NCBI RefSeq assembly: GCF_010183535.1
Contig: NC_071332.1
Coordinates: 558,001 to 622,000 of the forward strand
Reading direction: 5' to 3'
Source: Caenorhabditis remanei
Taxonomy: Eukaryota; Nematoda; Chromadorea; Rhabditida; Rhabditidae
DNA: 64,000 nt
Part shown: in pieces, positions 42,516 through 53,992 of the stretch
How the letters are laid out: each line of letters starts with the position of its first letter
How positions within the stretch are numbered: position 1 is the first letter of the stretch
The notes under the pieces: model-generated
The model's database searches: none
The model's input: only the letters and a program-made list of their open reading frames with translations
What the model was told of the DNA's origin: nothing
Program-made: the position numbers and the translations under genes

Positions 42516-45500
42516 TTAAGGTCTTGAAGCGATGATCTGTTGCTGCACTTGTTGAATTTGTTGTTGTGTCTTCTGGTCGGCAGCGTCAGCAACAGCTTTT
42601 TCGAACAGTCGTCCGATTTGCTCATTCATGGGTCCTGGAAAATAAAGTTGTAGTTCTGTGTATAAAACATTTGGAACTATGGTGCTCAGTGCAATTTAAA
42701 AAAAGTTTAAAGTTAGTAAAGTGATTAACCAGGTGTGTAGCGATGGACAGCTGGATGGTGATGGTGTTGATGGTGATACGGAATCTGACCAACAGGCTGG
42801 GGTGGTGGTGGTTGTTGTGGGCCATAATTGAAGTGGGTGACCGAGTTCTCAGCACTCTGTCGAACCGCTTTCACGCCACGATCAAGGCCTGAGAGTGCAA
42901 AAGTTTAGGATATAAGGGTTAGCTAGTGTGCAGATCAAGCTTTTAAGTCAGGACGGGAACAAAATTAAAATAAAAAAGAACAAACGGAACCTTGTTGCGT
43001 CGTACCTGTCCTCAATTGTTGCCACGTGTTCTTCAATTGATTGCCCATGAGACGGACGTCCTGGTCGATTCCAGCCTCGTCCAAGCTTGCCTGGAATTTT
43101 ATAAGAATCTAATGGCTTGAGAGCCTGTGAGGGTACCTTGAACTTGGCAACGACGTCCTTGATGGCGGCGAGAAGTTCAGTGTTTGGCTGAAAATCGATA
43201 AAGTGCATGGGGGCGTGGTTACACATAACGAGGGATGTGTGTACACTTCGCTTGCAATTATTCTTTGTATGTTGTATATTGATTGATTGGTTTGATAAAA
43301 ATTAAACTTGCAAACACTACAGACATTCTCTACGTCAACACAGTCCACTAAGATACATCAACAAAGTAGGTCAAAAATAGGAAGAAAATTTAAAAAAAAA
43401 GTTACTTCATTGGTTAGTAAAGAGGAAGACGACACGCCGGATGCACTTACACCATCAATCGCCTTCTGTAATCCCTTGGCAAACGTATCAGTCTGCTTCT
43501 GAAAATTAGAGTTAGAAAGAAGAAGTTAGAAGAGGAGGATCCCCGACAGAAAACATTCAACCAAAAAAGAAAAAAGAAATAGAAGCCCACCAAAAGATAC
43601 TCGAGAAGTCGAAGACCCTTCGGTCTCGTCGTGGTGATGTCCGGCACCTCGTCGACAGGCTCGGGCTTCTTGAACCGAAGCGGCTTCCATTTGTGTCCAA
43701 CTGTGATCGGTCTAAATGGTCCAATCGTAGAGGCTCTTCGTTCGCTGAACGGATCGTGCTCGTTCGAGCCGGCTTTATGCCGACAAATATACCTTAATGG
43801 GGTGGGTCCTGGGTCCGATCCTTTCGTTGTGGGCTCTTCTGTAGTCGTACTGGTTGTTGTGCTGGTAGTCTCTTCGACAGTTGTAGGCTCTTCCGTAGTA
43901 GTAGTAGGGGACACCTCTGTCACCTCCTCGGTCTCCTCAATTAAGGGAAGTTCTGGGATATTGGTGGTAGAGGTAGAGGTACTAGAAGAAGTCACAGAGG
44001 TGCTGGGTTCCGTGGTAGTAATAGTAGTAGAAGCGGGGGCCTCCGTAGTAGTGACGCTCGATTTCCCGGCGTACTTTGGGGTCACCTTCTTCCACATTCT
44101 CCAACCTTTCCGGGTACCGTGGGGCTTGAATGTTCCACGTGGCTTTCCTACTAGTCTAGGGGTGACTCTTGGTGTCGCCTGAGTTGTAGTGGTGGGAGCC
44201 TCGGTGGTGGGCTCTTCGGTGGTTGTGGAGGTCTTTGGGATAATTGTCGAGTAAATACTCTTCAATGACTTTGGCATCTTCTTAGTGGTAGTAGTTGTGG
44301 GGGCTTCTGTTGTGGTGGTGGTGGTTGGGATTACGGTAGATGGAGTCATCGGGGTGGTGGACGCCAAGATACGACCAATCTTGGTGGTCCATTGGCGACG
44401 TTTCAGTAAAAGTTTATGGTAGCGTTTCAGCGCCGAGTCGTAAGGCATCTGTAGAAAAAATAAGAAGTGGATTAGATTAAAAAAGGAAGGATTTGTGAGG
44501 TGATGGAGAAAAACCAGAAAAACCAAGCGATAGAAGCGAAGATAGAAGTGCGATAGTGCGTAGAAGCAGAAAATATGGAAAGAAAAGTTTGAATATCATT
44601 GTGTTGTGTCTGTGGTGTCTTTGAATTTTTTGGAATGTGCAATGAAAATTTCAACACAATGATATTCAAACCGTTTATCAGATTATTACAGATGTGTACA
44701 CGTATACAATCGAATTATCCGAAAAACTATAACCGGGGGGTAGGTCGTCATGCTCACCGGGAGGGAACCAATAAATAAAATTTACCGAAAAATGATATCA
44801 TGTAGACTGTAATACTGATTATAGGTGTAGACTTTGTCAATGTGACATACGGATTTTCTAGCTAGGGGCACTGGAATTAAACCTAATTCAGGAACATGTT
44901 CTTGAAAGTTCCCCAATCTACGAACTGATTGATATAATAGAATGCTCTCATTTGATCATACCACTTGGACAACTGATCTCTAGTCTGATCATACGGTGTC
45001 ATTGCGATCAACTTTTTGACACCTCTAAGCTCTTGTGATAGGGACTGTGGTGGCGCCAGTGTGGTACGAATAACATTATACGGACTAGACCGTTTCGATG
45101 TGTACCACACGACACGCCCCGGATGGTGATGACGTGTTCTAGTGTAGGACGCCGGTGATGGTGTCGGTGGAGTGTGGTGGGCGGCGTGCAGCACCGTGTG
45201 TCGCAACCTACTCACATCATTTCCTCCGGCTCCTCCGTTCGATGCTGGGTAACGACGGTTGGCTTGAAGATTGCTCAGCGAGGCGCCAGATGTCAACGCG
45301 TTCAGGTTCTCGTATGGTTGACGGTTTTGGTAGGATGGGTAACTGAAAGAACACGGATTGTGTGGAAGTTATGGTCTGACAAGAAAGTTAGCATGGTTTT
45401 TGTCGAGAACGAGTTTTTTGAATTTTCATTATGAAAACGACGCTAAAAAGATGTTGGTTAGTTTTTAAGAACCAACGGAGTTGATAATTACTGAATTTCG

Positions 45501-47759
45501 GGGATGTCCTATTTTTATAACGCAGCCTCAAAAATGACTTTTGAGCACAGATCTTCTCAAAATTGCTCAATTCAAACGATCAAATGTCTCCCAGAATTTT
45601 TAGGGTCGCTAAATCGAACTGCACTCACCAAAAACTGCGCTCACCAAAAAACTATTCAGAATTTCTCAGAACGTCAAAATTTAGGTGGTGTCCTATCCTT
45701 ATGACGTGCACTGTATGCTCAGATTCTAATGACCGATAAATCGCAAACACTTTGGCAACTGATCTCTAGCTTGATCATACGGTGCCAAATTTTCAGACAA
45801 ACGTAAGTCTCGTAAATACAGGAGGAATTACGGCATAATAACACTTGCAGTTATCAAATATTGAGTTTGTCATTAAGGTCAATATCCTCTACATTACCAA
45901 TGTCTATTAATTTTCCACGTGTCTGTGTAGGAAATGAAAGTATTTCTGCTAGGCACAAAAATTAATATTAAAGAGGAACCCCCGGTATTCCAAAAACTTT
46001 TTGATATGAATTGACTCAGAATTTTGGGGTAAAGAGAAAAGTCCCTTGGGGCCAGGTCCGAAAATTAGCCTTAAGAAAGTTAAGAGGCCTCAAAGTGTCA
46101 ATATAGGCAGTGCAGATTTGCCTTATATTTCAACGTCAAATTCCCTCGCTGTGCAGGGGAAAAAGCATCTAAAAATGGGAAAATACTCCCACGTAAATTT
46201 TACGTTAATTAGTACTTAACAAAATAAAAGTTTTTATGTCGCCTCAGTAATTTAACTTCCCGCTATATCACCACTATCTCAAACCACCCAAAAAACAAAA
46301 AAAACCACTCACTTAGCATACTGATTAGTCTGAATCCCAGGTCGCTCGAAAGTTGGTTGCTCTCCTCTCCGTTGCTCGTACGTCGGCTCAATTCGCTCGT
46401 AGTACGATGGAGAAGCTTGTGGAAGTTGTTGAACTCGCGATGAGGCGACTGGTTTCGACATCTGATACCATGCTGGAATCTGATCAATTGCTTCTGGCTG
46501 AGCGGCTTGAACATTTTGGACTGGTTGTGAGACTCCGCCCCTTTGTTGTTGTGCGTATTGGGAAGTCGAGTAACCGACGAGAAGTGTTAACACAATTAGA
46601 CACCTGAAAATAGAAAGAAGTCTAATTTTAGATTTTCGGATTTTCGACACTTGTTCCTATTTAAAATAAACAATTGCTGACCGCCACTTGACCCCTTTTC
46701 TGTTCCAAAAATCCAGATCTGTCATCCCCCTAAAGTGTTGATCACAAAAACATGAAGCGTGCACTTGAGTGCGGAAAATTTCTCGGGCTCTCTCTCTCTG
46801 GTCAAGTGCTTTGACATTTCGATTCTCATGCTTATCTTCTTACGAACAATGCTTGAGAGATTATTTTTAGAAATCAAGAGAAACATGAATTTTTGCGAAT
46901 TTTTCACAACATTGGAGAAAAAAACGATTTTTTTTACAAAATGGGAAAATTTGCAAAAAGCCAGTTTTACACAAAATACTGTACTGTAGATGATTTCAAA
47001 TTGGAAGCCCAAATTTTCAGATTTCGACAAATTTCGTTATTGAGTACCCAAATCATGAGATTTTTACTTTTTTGGAAGTCTAGTTTCCAACTCCACTGAT
47101 TATAAGCACTAATTAGGGTAATTAACGATAGAAAATGTGAAAAACGAGGTTTTTATAGAGAATAGGAAGCCCTTCGACATAACATTTTAACAATTGTCAG
47201 TCAAAAAACTGAAAATTAAAAAAATTGCAGTTTTTATGAAAAAACCACTTTCCAGTTTTCATTAGTTTCGGAATTGAAAAATATAATAGAACCAGGGGTT
47301 TTTTCAGTTTTCGGTAAATTTTCCTAGAAATGTTAAAATTTCGAAAATTAGGTTTATCACGAAGCAGCGGTATGAACATTTCAAATTTTCAAAAAAATAA
47401 TTTTTTCAGAAAAAATTTCCGAAAATCCCGTTTTAGGGATCTCGAACAAAACCTCAACGGGAAAATTGCTATTATCGGTTCACGAACTGGTGCCGGAAGG
47501 TGTTAAAGGCGCATCTAGTTTATTCGGAATGGCCTCGTAGTTGAAAAATATGAAATGCCGTTGTTTTTGAGGTTTTCAAGTCTGAAAAGAACTGCAAATC
47601 AGGATTTTCGTTTCGAGACCATTTCGAACAAGCTTAAACACCCTCCAGGCAAATGTTCGAGAACCGATAATACCATGATAAGCCGATTCTCAATTATTCT
47701 AAGAAAAAACAAAATTTTTCCAAAATTTGAAAAAAAATTATAAAAGCTCACCTAATCAT
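42516..47759 (-). CDS. secreted mucin-like protein, alternatively spliced
   Basis: Nine exons (47759-47752, 46603-46313, 45342-45216, 44448-43591, 43498-43451, 43187-43137, 43090-43006, 42888-42730, 42634-42516) join exactly in frame to 581 residues. The signal peptide is MIRCLIVLTLLVGYSTS. Gln/Pro-rich residues up to about 142 are followed by a Thr-rich mucin-like region at about 165-330 (runs such as TTTTTTEAPTTTTT and EEPTTEAPTTTT), likely O-glycosylated, then a basic segment (HKWKPLRFKKPEP). The C-terminal 150 residues are helical (AAIKDVVAKFK, LKNTWQQLR), with a His-rich HHQHHHHPA stretch and a Gln-rich end. Alternative form: reading on through the donor at 45215/45214 (AATGAT|GTGAGTAGG) continues exon 3 to a stop at 44883, giving a 252-residue secreted protein with a His/Arg-rich tail. 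Secretion and glycosylation are inferred; the family is not recognised. Confidence 0.82.
44883..45342 (-). CDS. extended exon 3 of the mucin-like gene (short isoform terminus)
   Basis: The same exon as 45342-45216 but unspliced at its internal donor. It stays open for another 110 codons (VSRLRHTVLHAAHHTPPTP, then KKLIAMTPYDQTRDQLSKWY) to TAG at 44883-44885. The reading is protein-like throughout, not random intron, so both splice choices probably code. The downstream exon at 44448 begins ATG CCT in phase 0 right after a TTTCTACAG acceptor, so a separate trans-spliced gene starting there is an alternative model. Confidence 0.65.
47472..47670. repeat. family G MITE, copy 1
   Basis: Ends TTATCGGTTCACGAACTGGTGCC and, inverted, GTTCGAGAACCGATAA. 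About 200 bp, in intron 1 of the mucin-like gene. The interior shares CTGAAAAGAACTGCAAATCA and GAAATGCCGTTGTTTTTG with the copy at 54.5 kb. Confidence 0.75.
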
Positions 47760-49239
47760 GATGACTGTGTTCCAGAAACAATCACACAAAAATGAAAGTA
47801 GACTGGTGGCTAGTGTCCAGATGGAGACAGTTGACTTCGCTTAGGAGGAGGAGACAGTGACGGCGGAGAGCCGGTGGTCAGTTTCTCAAGTGCTCAACAG
47901 AAATGATGCAAGATTGGGGGAGGGGGGAAGGGGGAGGGTCAAAGAGTGCGACTCCGCACAGCTAACAACACAGTGAGCACAGTGAGGTGAGACACGAGTA
48001 AACGGCAAGAGCACTCAAGATCCTCGCTTTATCTATCCCCTCTTCTTATTTCTTCAGCCGCGGCTTCTCCTTATTTCGGAGGTCGCCGCGCTTTTGTAGT
48101 CTCTTGCGGAACGCCCTCACAGAGGACGCGCCGCGCCGCGAGACGCCGACGTGTGCGTCGTGAGCACTGCTTTTGGAATCGGAGCAGCGAAAAAAACGAC
48201 GGTTTGCTCTCGCGCCACACTTTTTTTCGACGGATCGACGGGTCTCTTTCTCCCGTTTCTTGTTCATTTCTGGAGTCGCGAACTGTCGAAACAATCCGAT
48301 CGCTCCGAGGGCTCCGAGGGGTCAACCCGGTGGCACGTCTCAGACATTTTGGTGTTTAATTAAGGAATTTACGAAACGATCATGATGTTTAGACAGGAAG
48401 ATGAAAACAATTGGGGTTAGTTGCGTTGGAGGGAGTGAAAGGGGTAATGTTGCAATTTCTTATTGATAGAGTGAGTTATAGGGGACAGCTGAAACGTGGT
48501 CTAATTTTTTGTATTTTTTTTGTAGCTACAACAATCTAAGTAAAGTAAAGTAAGTATTTGAACTATATAGCTATTTAGTGAATCAGACTATTTAAAGAAC
48601 GATTGCTTCTGGAGTCTGTTGGATGACCATTTTTATTTGACAGGGGAACCTCAAGGGGTCGCAAGTCTGGAATTGTTCCAACTTGCTACCAGACATTAAG
48701 GACAACTTGAATAGGCATTTCAAGAATTTTGTTTTGTGCTCTTCACTTGCTGCTGAGAAGAACCGTCTTCACCACTGGTTTTTGAAGGCAGCTTTTACAG
48801 AGCTCAACTACAGGGGTGAAAATTTGAGACGGTTTTTCTCAGCGACAAGTGACGAGCACAAAACAAAAATTTGGGATATGCCTATTCAAGTTGTGTTTAA
48901 TATCTGGTAGCAATTTGGAACGATTCCAAACTTGCGACCCCTTGAGGTTCATTTGTGAAAGTGTTTGTCCAATTTTATAAAAAGAGCTTGGATAACTTGT
49001 CTGATACGAGCCTCACCAGTATTGGATATCAGCTTCTATCTCACCATTCAATTCGTCATTTTCTCCTACCAGATAATTTTAATCAAACCCTTCGCTGCAT
49101 ATATCTAACCGGTTAAAGAAGTATCTTCTGCTGTCTGCCTGATTTATTCAGTAAAAAATCTTTCAAAAACTTTTTTGTTGTTGATTGCTTCATTATTCAT
49201 ATTATGTAAATAAAACGTTTATGACAACCCATTGAAAAT
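47760..49239. other. intergenic region with GC-rich island and foldback
   Basis: Upstream of the mucin-like gene: purine-rich promoter-side sequence to about 48000. At 48050-48335 there is a GC-rich island with several overlapping ORFs but no splice context. A foldback lies at 48646-48955. The remainder to 49239 is AT-rich 3' flank of the next gene. Confidence 0.45.
48646..48955. repeat. foldback element (~310 bp)
   Basis: AACCTCAAGGGGTCGCAAGT (48649) pairs with CTTGCGACCCCTTGAGGTT (48948). Inner arms CCAACTTGCTACCAGA / TCTGGTAGCAATTTGG, CAACTTGAATAGGCA / TGCCTATTCAAGTTG and TTTTGTGCTC / GAGCACAAAA also pair, so nearly the whole length folds back. Only copy seen in this window. Confidence 0.8.
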
Positions 49240-49943
49240 TTAATCAGTAGATGGCAATTCTCCGACATTAAATCCACCGTCCTGAAGAGCAGCAATGATG
49301 AAACCAGCCACAGACATAGTATCTGCTGGAGTTGCGGTGATGCAAGCAACAGCTTCAAGTGGTACATTTTTCCCCGTCAGAAGATTGAATGCTTCATATC
49401 TAAAAACCGGAGAAATTCGGAATATTCTACAGATCCGTCACAACTTTCTTACCTGTGCTTACGCTCCTTGCAGTCCAAAGTGAGACCTGACTTGCTACTA
49501 ACAGAAATTAATGGATAGTCCAAGATTTTATCGGCGGGTATTAAAGTGTCCTTATTGGCGTTTCTCGATTTTCCCACAAGAAGCTGGATTTGTGGATTTG
49601 GGCATACAACAATAGCTTTCTCTTTTCCGTCTTTGGTGTAGTAGGCAATTTTTGGAGCAAAGAACAACGGAGCGTTTGCGTTGCTCACATTGAAAACACC
49701 GATACGCTTACAGTCCCATTCTGAAATTGACCAATCCTAAATGGCAATTTTTGTGGATCACTTACTCTCATCACTCTCGCTACTGCTCCTCTTACGCCAA
49801 TGGTCTCGTCGATAGTGACGTGGTGGTTGATAGTATGCAGCATATCCAGGATTTGCAGCAGCAGCATAGTTATCGTTGCTTTGGTAAGCTCCACAGGCTG
49901 TCAAGCCAACGAGAGCCGAGATGGTGAGCAGATTCAAAAGCAT
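49240..49943 (-). CDS. small secreted protein, Tyr-rich N-terminus (family shared with 52.7 kb gene)
   Basis: Exons 49943-49766, 49720-49453 and 49399-49240 join in frame to 201 residues. Signal peptide MLLNLLTISALVGLTACGA, then a Tyr/Ala-rich stretch (GYAAYYQPPRHYRRDHW) and a basic RKR site. The core contains WDCKRIGVFNV, FAPKIAYYTKDGKEKAIVV followed by a Cys, and GLTLDCKERKHRYEAF. The gene at 52.7 kb has the same order: signal, Tyr/Pro stretch, Cys, IIRYVKDGKKVTAMVVC, ITLKCDRDERRFEG. Function unknown; likely nematode-specific extracellular proteins. The RKR could be a processing site, but that is speculative. Confidence 0.82.
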
Positions 49944-50689
49944 TGTTCAGAATCGAACTTGCATAATACATTGGTTCGATGGCTTTTATAGTAGACACGA
50001 GTCATGTTTGGAGATAAAATGTTTGCGTAAAATGAAAATCAGGATGTTGATATTAAAGAATGGATTGAGAAAGGGGACATTTTATGTTTTGAGATAGTCA
50101 TAGGGCTTGTGACATCATCTCATACAAAATTGGGTGATAGAGAACAGAGAAAAGGAAGAGTATAGTCATCAAAAAACTTTATACACTGTCTTAACCAAAT
50201 TGGAAGCGGAATAGCAATTGATTCAAAAGCAGAAACTATGTTGAGATACCAATTTTGTCTAAAAGTGTCAACTCAAGTTTGAACAATCCACTTCAACAAT
50301 TTTCTAGAATACTGTTTCGCCTTTTTTGGGAACCAAAAAATTAAAAAATCCGCCACGCCAAACGTTTCAAAGTTTTGAATAGTCTTAGGGTTTTTCATTC
50401 AGATTTGACGCCATCAAAAATAAAGTGCCGTTTTTCCAAAAGCTGTAACGGTACTGTTGTAAATCCAACAATCGAAGGAGTACGTAAGCATACCGGTGTA
50501 AACTTGAGATGGTGCACACATAATCGAATGTTTAAAGCAAAACTGAAGGTACTGGAACACCTTCCAATTATTTCCCAACTTCTGATTTGAAAAGATTTCG
50601 GACAGGGTCGCAGTGACCAAAAATGTTTCGGTAAAAAAAAATATGGTATTCAAAGTAGGTCGTCAATTTGAATTGAATTGGGTCTGGTG

Positions 50690-51273
50690 CAGGGCTGTGC
50701 ATTGTTTGAGAGGTCAAATAAATTGTTTGACCAAATAATGTTTGAATATTTTTTCCAAACAATTTATTTGATCAAATAATATTTGAATTAATTTACAAAT
50801 AATTTATTTGACCAAACATTATTTGAAATTTTTTCTCAAATAATCAAATAATTTCAAATACCTTCAAACATCTCAAGAAAATGTTTTATTGCCAATAAAG
50901 GCAGTAAAAAGAAAAACAAAAAGGAGGTTATATTTTAAAACATGTAAAAATCAAGGAAAAATACTATTTTTTGTTAAATTTTCCGTCCTGAAAGACTTTC
51001 TCGAGTTCGAAGTAATTATTTTTCTCTAACCATTCGGCAGTTTGAAGAGAAAAATTATCATAAATGATACAAAGAAATGGGTTTCAAATTATTTGAAAAT
51101 TTTCAAATAATTTGGTCAAATAATTTTATTTGATATGAATTTGTCAAACATTATTTGGTCAAACAATTTGTTTGAAAAAAAAAGTTCAAATAATTATTTG
51201 AAGCAATTTATTTGACTTTTACCCCAAATTTCAAATAATTCAAATAATCAAACAAATAATTTGCCCAGCCCTG
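50690..51273. mobile_element. hAT-type non-autonomous element with 8-bp target duplication
   Basis: Begins CAGGGCTGTGCA and ends TTTGCCCAGCCCTG (imperfect terminal inverted repeats), flanked on both sides by GTCTGGTG (50682-50689 and 51274-51281): the 8-bp target duplication and CAGGGCTG-type ends are characteristic of hAT transposons. Internally it is dominated by permutations of TTATTTGACCAAATAAT in both orientations. It carries no transposase; one minus-strand reading of about 38 codons is noted among the findings. Confidence 0.88.
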
Positions 51274-51610
51274 GTCTGGTGAACTCTCTGCTTAGACTAT
51301 TTTCCTTCTTTGAAAGCACAAAAGCAGGAATCAAAAGCTGCACCGCACAAGGTACTTAAAAACCGCATTATGAAATTACTCAAAACTGATCATAGAATGG
51401 TACTCCGCAAGAGCAGGAGTAAAAAGAGAAATATATGCGCAAGCAAATCTGTGAACTTTGATTTATTGTTTTTTGCTCTTTTTAAAAAAAAAACTCGTTA
51501 TTACCCTACACGAGAATAGTGATAAGTTTGTGTTGTTTTCTCGGATTATTTAGGTCAATTCCAACCAAAGACTTCATGATCATGGATATAATTCTCATTT
51601 AAATAGAATA

Positions 51611-52067
51611 TACAGTACTGGTAATAAAGAATGCGACACTTGCAGTTTTTAGTTGAAAATTGTCAACTTTATGACTGTGACACGCCTTCCCTGATAGACT
51701 CACACTATTGATTGTTTATGGAGTGTATAGATCACAAATAGAGCTTCATTTTTGTAGTTGACAACTTTTTTGTACAGACACATCCAAAAAAGTTACAGGC
51801 AGTCTTTGTAAAAAGCTTAAAAGTCTCTCCTTTTAGCACAGAAAAAAGGAAACAATTGCGAGACATTTCTTTGACGATTGATAACTTCTTAGGATGTGCC
51901 CGTACAAAAAAGTTGTTAATTACAAAGATAAAGCTCTACTTGTGATCTATGCACTCCATAAACAATCGACATAGTGATATCATCAGGGAGGTCGTCTCAC
52001 ACTCTCAAACTTGACCATTTTCAACTAAAAACTGCAAGTGTCGCATTCTTTATGGCCAGTACTGTAC
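51611..52067. mobile_element. MITE family C, copy 4 (intergenic)
   Basis: Ends TACAGTACTGG and CCAGTACTGTA. Arms TTTTGTAGTTGACAACTTTT / AAAAAAGTTGTTAATTACAA and GAATGCGACACTTGCAGTTT / AACTGCAAGTGTCGCATTCT. About 457 bp. The only one of the five copies not inside an intron. Confidence 0.85.
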
Positions 52068-52662
52068 AGATAAAAGTGATTGAACGGTGTATTCTCCCAA
52101 TATTCATTTTTTCCCTTGCAATGCGATAGAATTTCACGTTGAATAAAATGAAAATTTTCACGCCGAGAGGCGCTTCTTTTTTGACACTTCGAAGCCTCAT
52201 AACTCTTTTAATACTAATTTTTGGACATTGCTCCAAGAGACTTTTCTCTTTTATCCAAAATTCTGAGTCGATATATATTTTAAAAATTTCAATTTTTTGT
52301 ATACCGGTGTCCCTTTTTAAGTCAAATGTTCCCAACATATGTAATTTGTTTAACACGAAATTTTGAGTATATTCATGTGACACTTATCCGAAAACATCAG
52401 GTTTTATTCTGACTGATATTCTTCACAGGTTATAACTCCACTCCGAGTTTTAACAATTTTCCATTCTCAATCTACAGTTCGAATGATAACTCATGTTCCC
52501 ATGCATTTTTTGATTACGTGTTATCAATGTTTTGTTTCAATACTTTCTCTGTAAACAAAACTGAAAATTTTAATCTTGCTGACGACATCCCCTATGTTTT
52601 TTTCTTCGATTCTTCCGTATAAAATGGTTTCCAATCCCAATCGAGAACATCATCCCACAAAG

Positions 52663-53650
52663 ATGTTAGCCTTTCTAGCTCTTTCCGTGGCTGTGGCTAC
52701 AGTTTCTGCTCAATATGGATCTGGCCCATCCAACAATCCACCAGCTCCAAACACTTATTCATCGAACAACGTCTACTATCCTCCAGTTGTCTACGATTCC
52801 AACTACTGGGATTACAGTCGTGAGCGTAATCATAAACGTAAGGGCCTTCCGCGCCTTTAGACTTCAAATTAACTGTTTTTCCAGAATGCCCAAAATTGAG
52901 AACTTATGTCGGAGAGTTCCCATCAGTTCCAGATGAGGCATTTTACCCACCAATCATCCGATATGTCAAAGATGGAAAGAAAGTGACTGCTATGGTTGTT
53001 TGTGATAGAAACGTTAAGAACTTCAACGTTTTGTTTGGTAATTTGAACAACGTGTGCTAAAGAATTTATTGAATATAAATTAAGGACGAAATGGATCGGA
53101 AACTGACATTCGCTTTGCCCCTTTCTTGGCAATGGGAAATACAGCTGGAATCACACTCAAATGCGATCGTGATGAGCGTAGATTCGAAGGGCTTGCAGTG
53201 GACCTGGGTACTCCTGATTTCTCCAGAAAAGTACAGATCACACAGCTCACATGCCTCGGTCTGGACAAAACACAAATAGGATTGGATGCTCAAGGAGGAT
53301 TGATCAGTTTTGCTTACGGTATCGGGGCAATGTTGAACGGTCTTGATTTCTTTGCACCAACAATTGGAAGAAAGAAGAGAGAAGCTGTCGAAACGCCAGC
53401 AACCGACGCACCAGAACCTGTCACAGGCGTACCAACTGAGAAGGTAGCCGAGACAACTGTTGTTGTCACTGCTGTCAAATCCGGATCGGAAACAACAAAA
53501 GTCGTCGTCCAAACCACTGAAGCACCTGCTGTATCATCTGGATCCGATACTGCCACAGAGGCTGCGACTACGCCAGCTCCGGGATCTCTTGCTGCTCTAA
53601 AAGCCGCTGGAGAAAGATTGGGAAAAGTTTTCGGGCGAATCTTCCATTAA
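52663..53650 (+). CDS. secreted protein, Thr/Ala-rich tail (relative of the 49.2 kb gene)
   Basis: Exons 52663-52837, 52885-53037 and 53085-53650 join in frame to 297 residues. The ATG at 52663 directly starts the signal peptide MLAFLALSVAVATVSAQ; an upstream in-frame ATG would bury it. Then a Pro/Tyr/Asn-rich segment (YYPPVVYDSNYWDYSRER), the core IIRYVKDGKKVTAMVVC shared with the 49.2 kb gene, a conserved-looking RFAPFLAMGNTAGITLKC, a hydrophobic glycine-rich stretch near LDAQGGLISFAYGIGAM, then an RKKREA basic site. The last 85 residues are Thr/Ala/Val/Pro-rich, likely O-glycosylated, ending in an amphipathic helix (LAALKAAGERLGKVFGRIF). The C-terminal helix resembles a cationic peptide in composition only. 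Function unknown. Confidence 0.83.
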
Positions 53651-53992
53651 TTATAAAAGTCTGAATAAAATTTATTGAAATCTGAATTTGTTGTTTAATT
53701 CTTTACCGGATCTATCTGCCTCGAAAAAATATGTTCTGAGAAACAAGTGATGTCAACTTGACCGACAGCTTTCCAATTTTTATTTCTTCTTTTTGTCTTT
53801 CCCTCCAATTTTTCCTTTTAGGTAAACAGAGACTGATGAGGAGGGGGGGGGGGAGACATCAAAACGAATGGACAACCGATAGACACATATTTCGAAATTG
53901 AGTCCCTGTTGGTGGTCTCATTTAGTTTCTTCAGGTTTTTCCATTTATACTCCTGTTTAATAGTAATATTTATTAATTTAAGCGTTCTCAAA

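Larger units (their letters stand above)
49944..52662. other. intergenic region with hAT-like MITE and family C MITE
   Basis: Besides the two elements listed separately, 49944-50689 and 51274-51610 hold short ORFs without splice structure, and 52068-52662 is AT-rich and includes the promoter of the next gene (CCGTATAAAATGG, a TATA-like box about 45 bp before its start). Confidence 0.45.

Noticed and set aside
43631..44182. 183-codon plus-strand reading rich in Val/Gly/Ser
   Set aside because: Exact antisense of the Thr-rich mucin-like exon; the repetitive codons keep the opposite frame open.
44440..44526. Upstream extension of the mucin-like exon starting MVFLVFLHH
   Set aside because: The first codon is TTG, and a strong TTTCTACAG acceptor lies directly before ATG CCT; the hydrophobic stretch is intron pyrimidine tract.
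50700..51260. Possible CRISPR-like or satellite array of TTATTTGACCAAA repeats
   Set aside because: Irregular spacing, mixed orientation and bounded by hAT ends with an 8-bp target duplication; it is a MITE interior.
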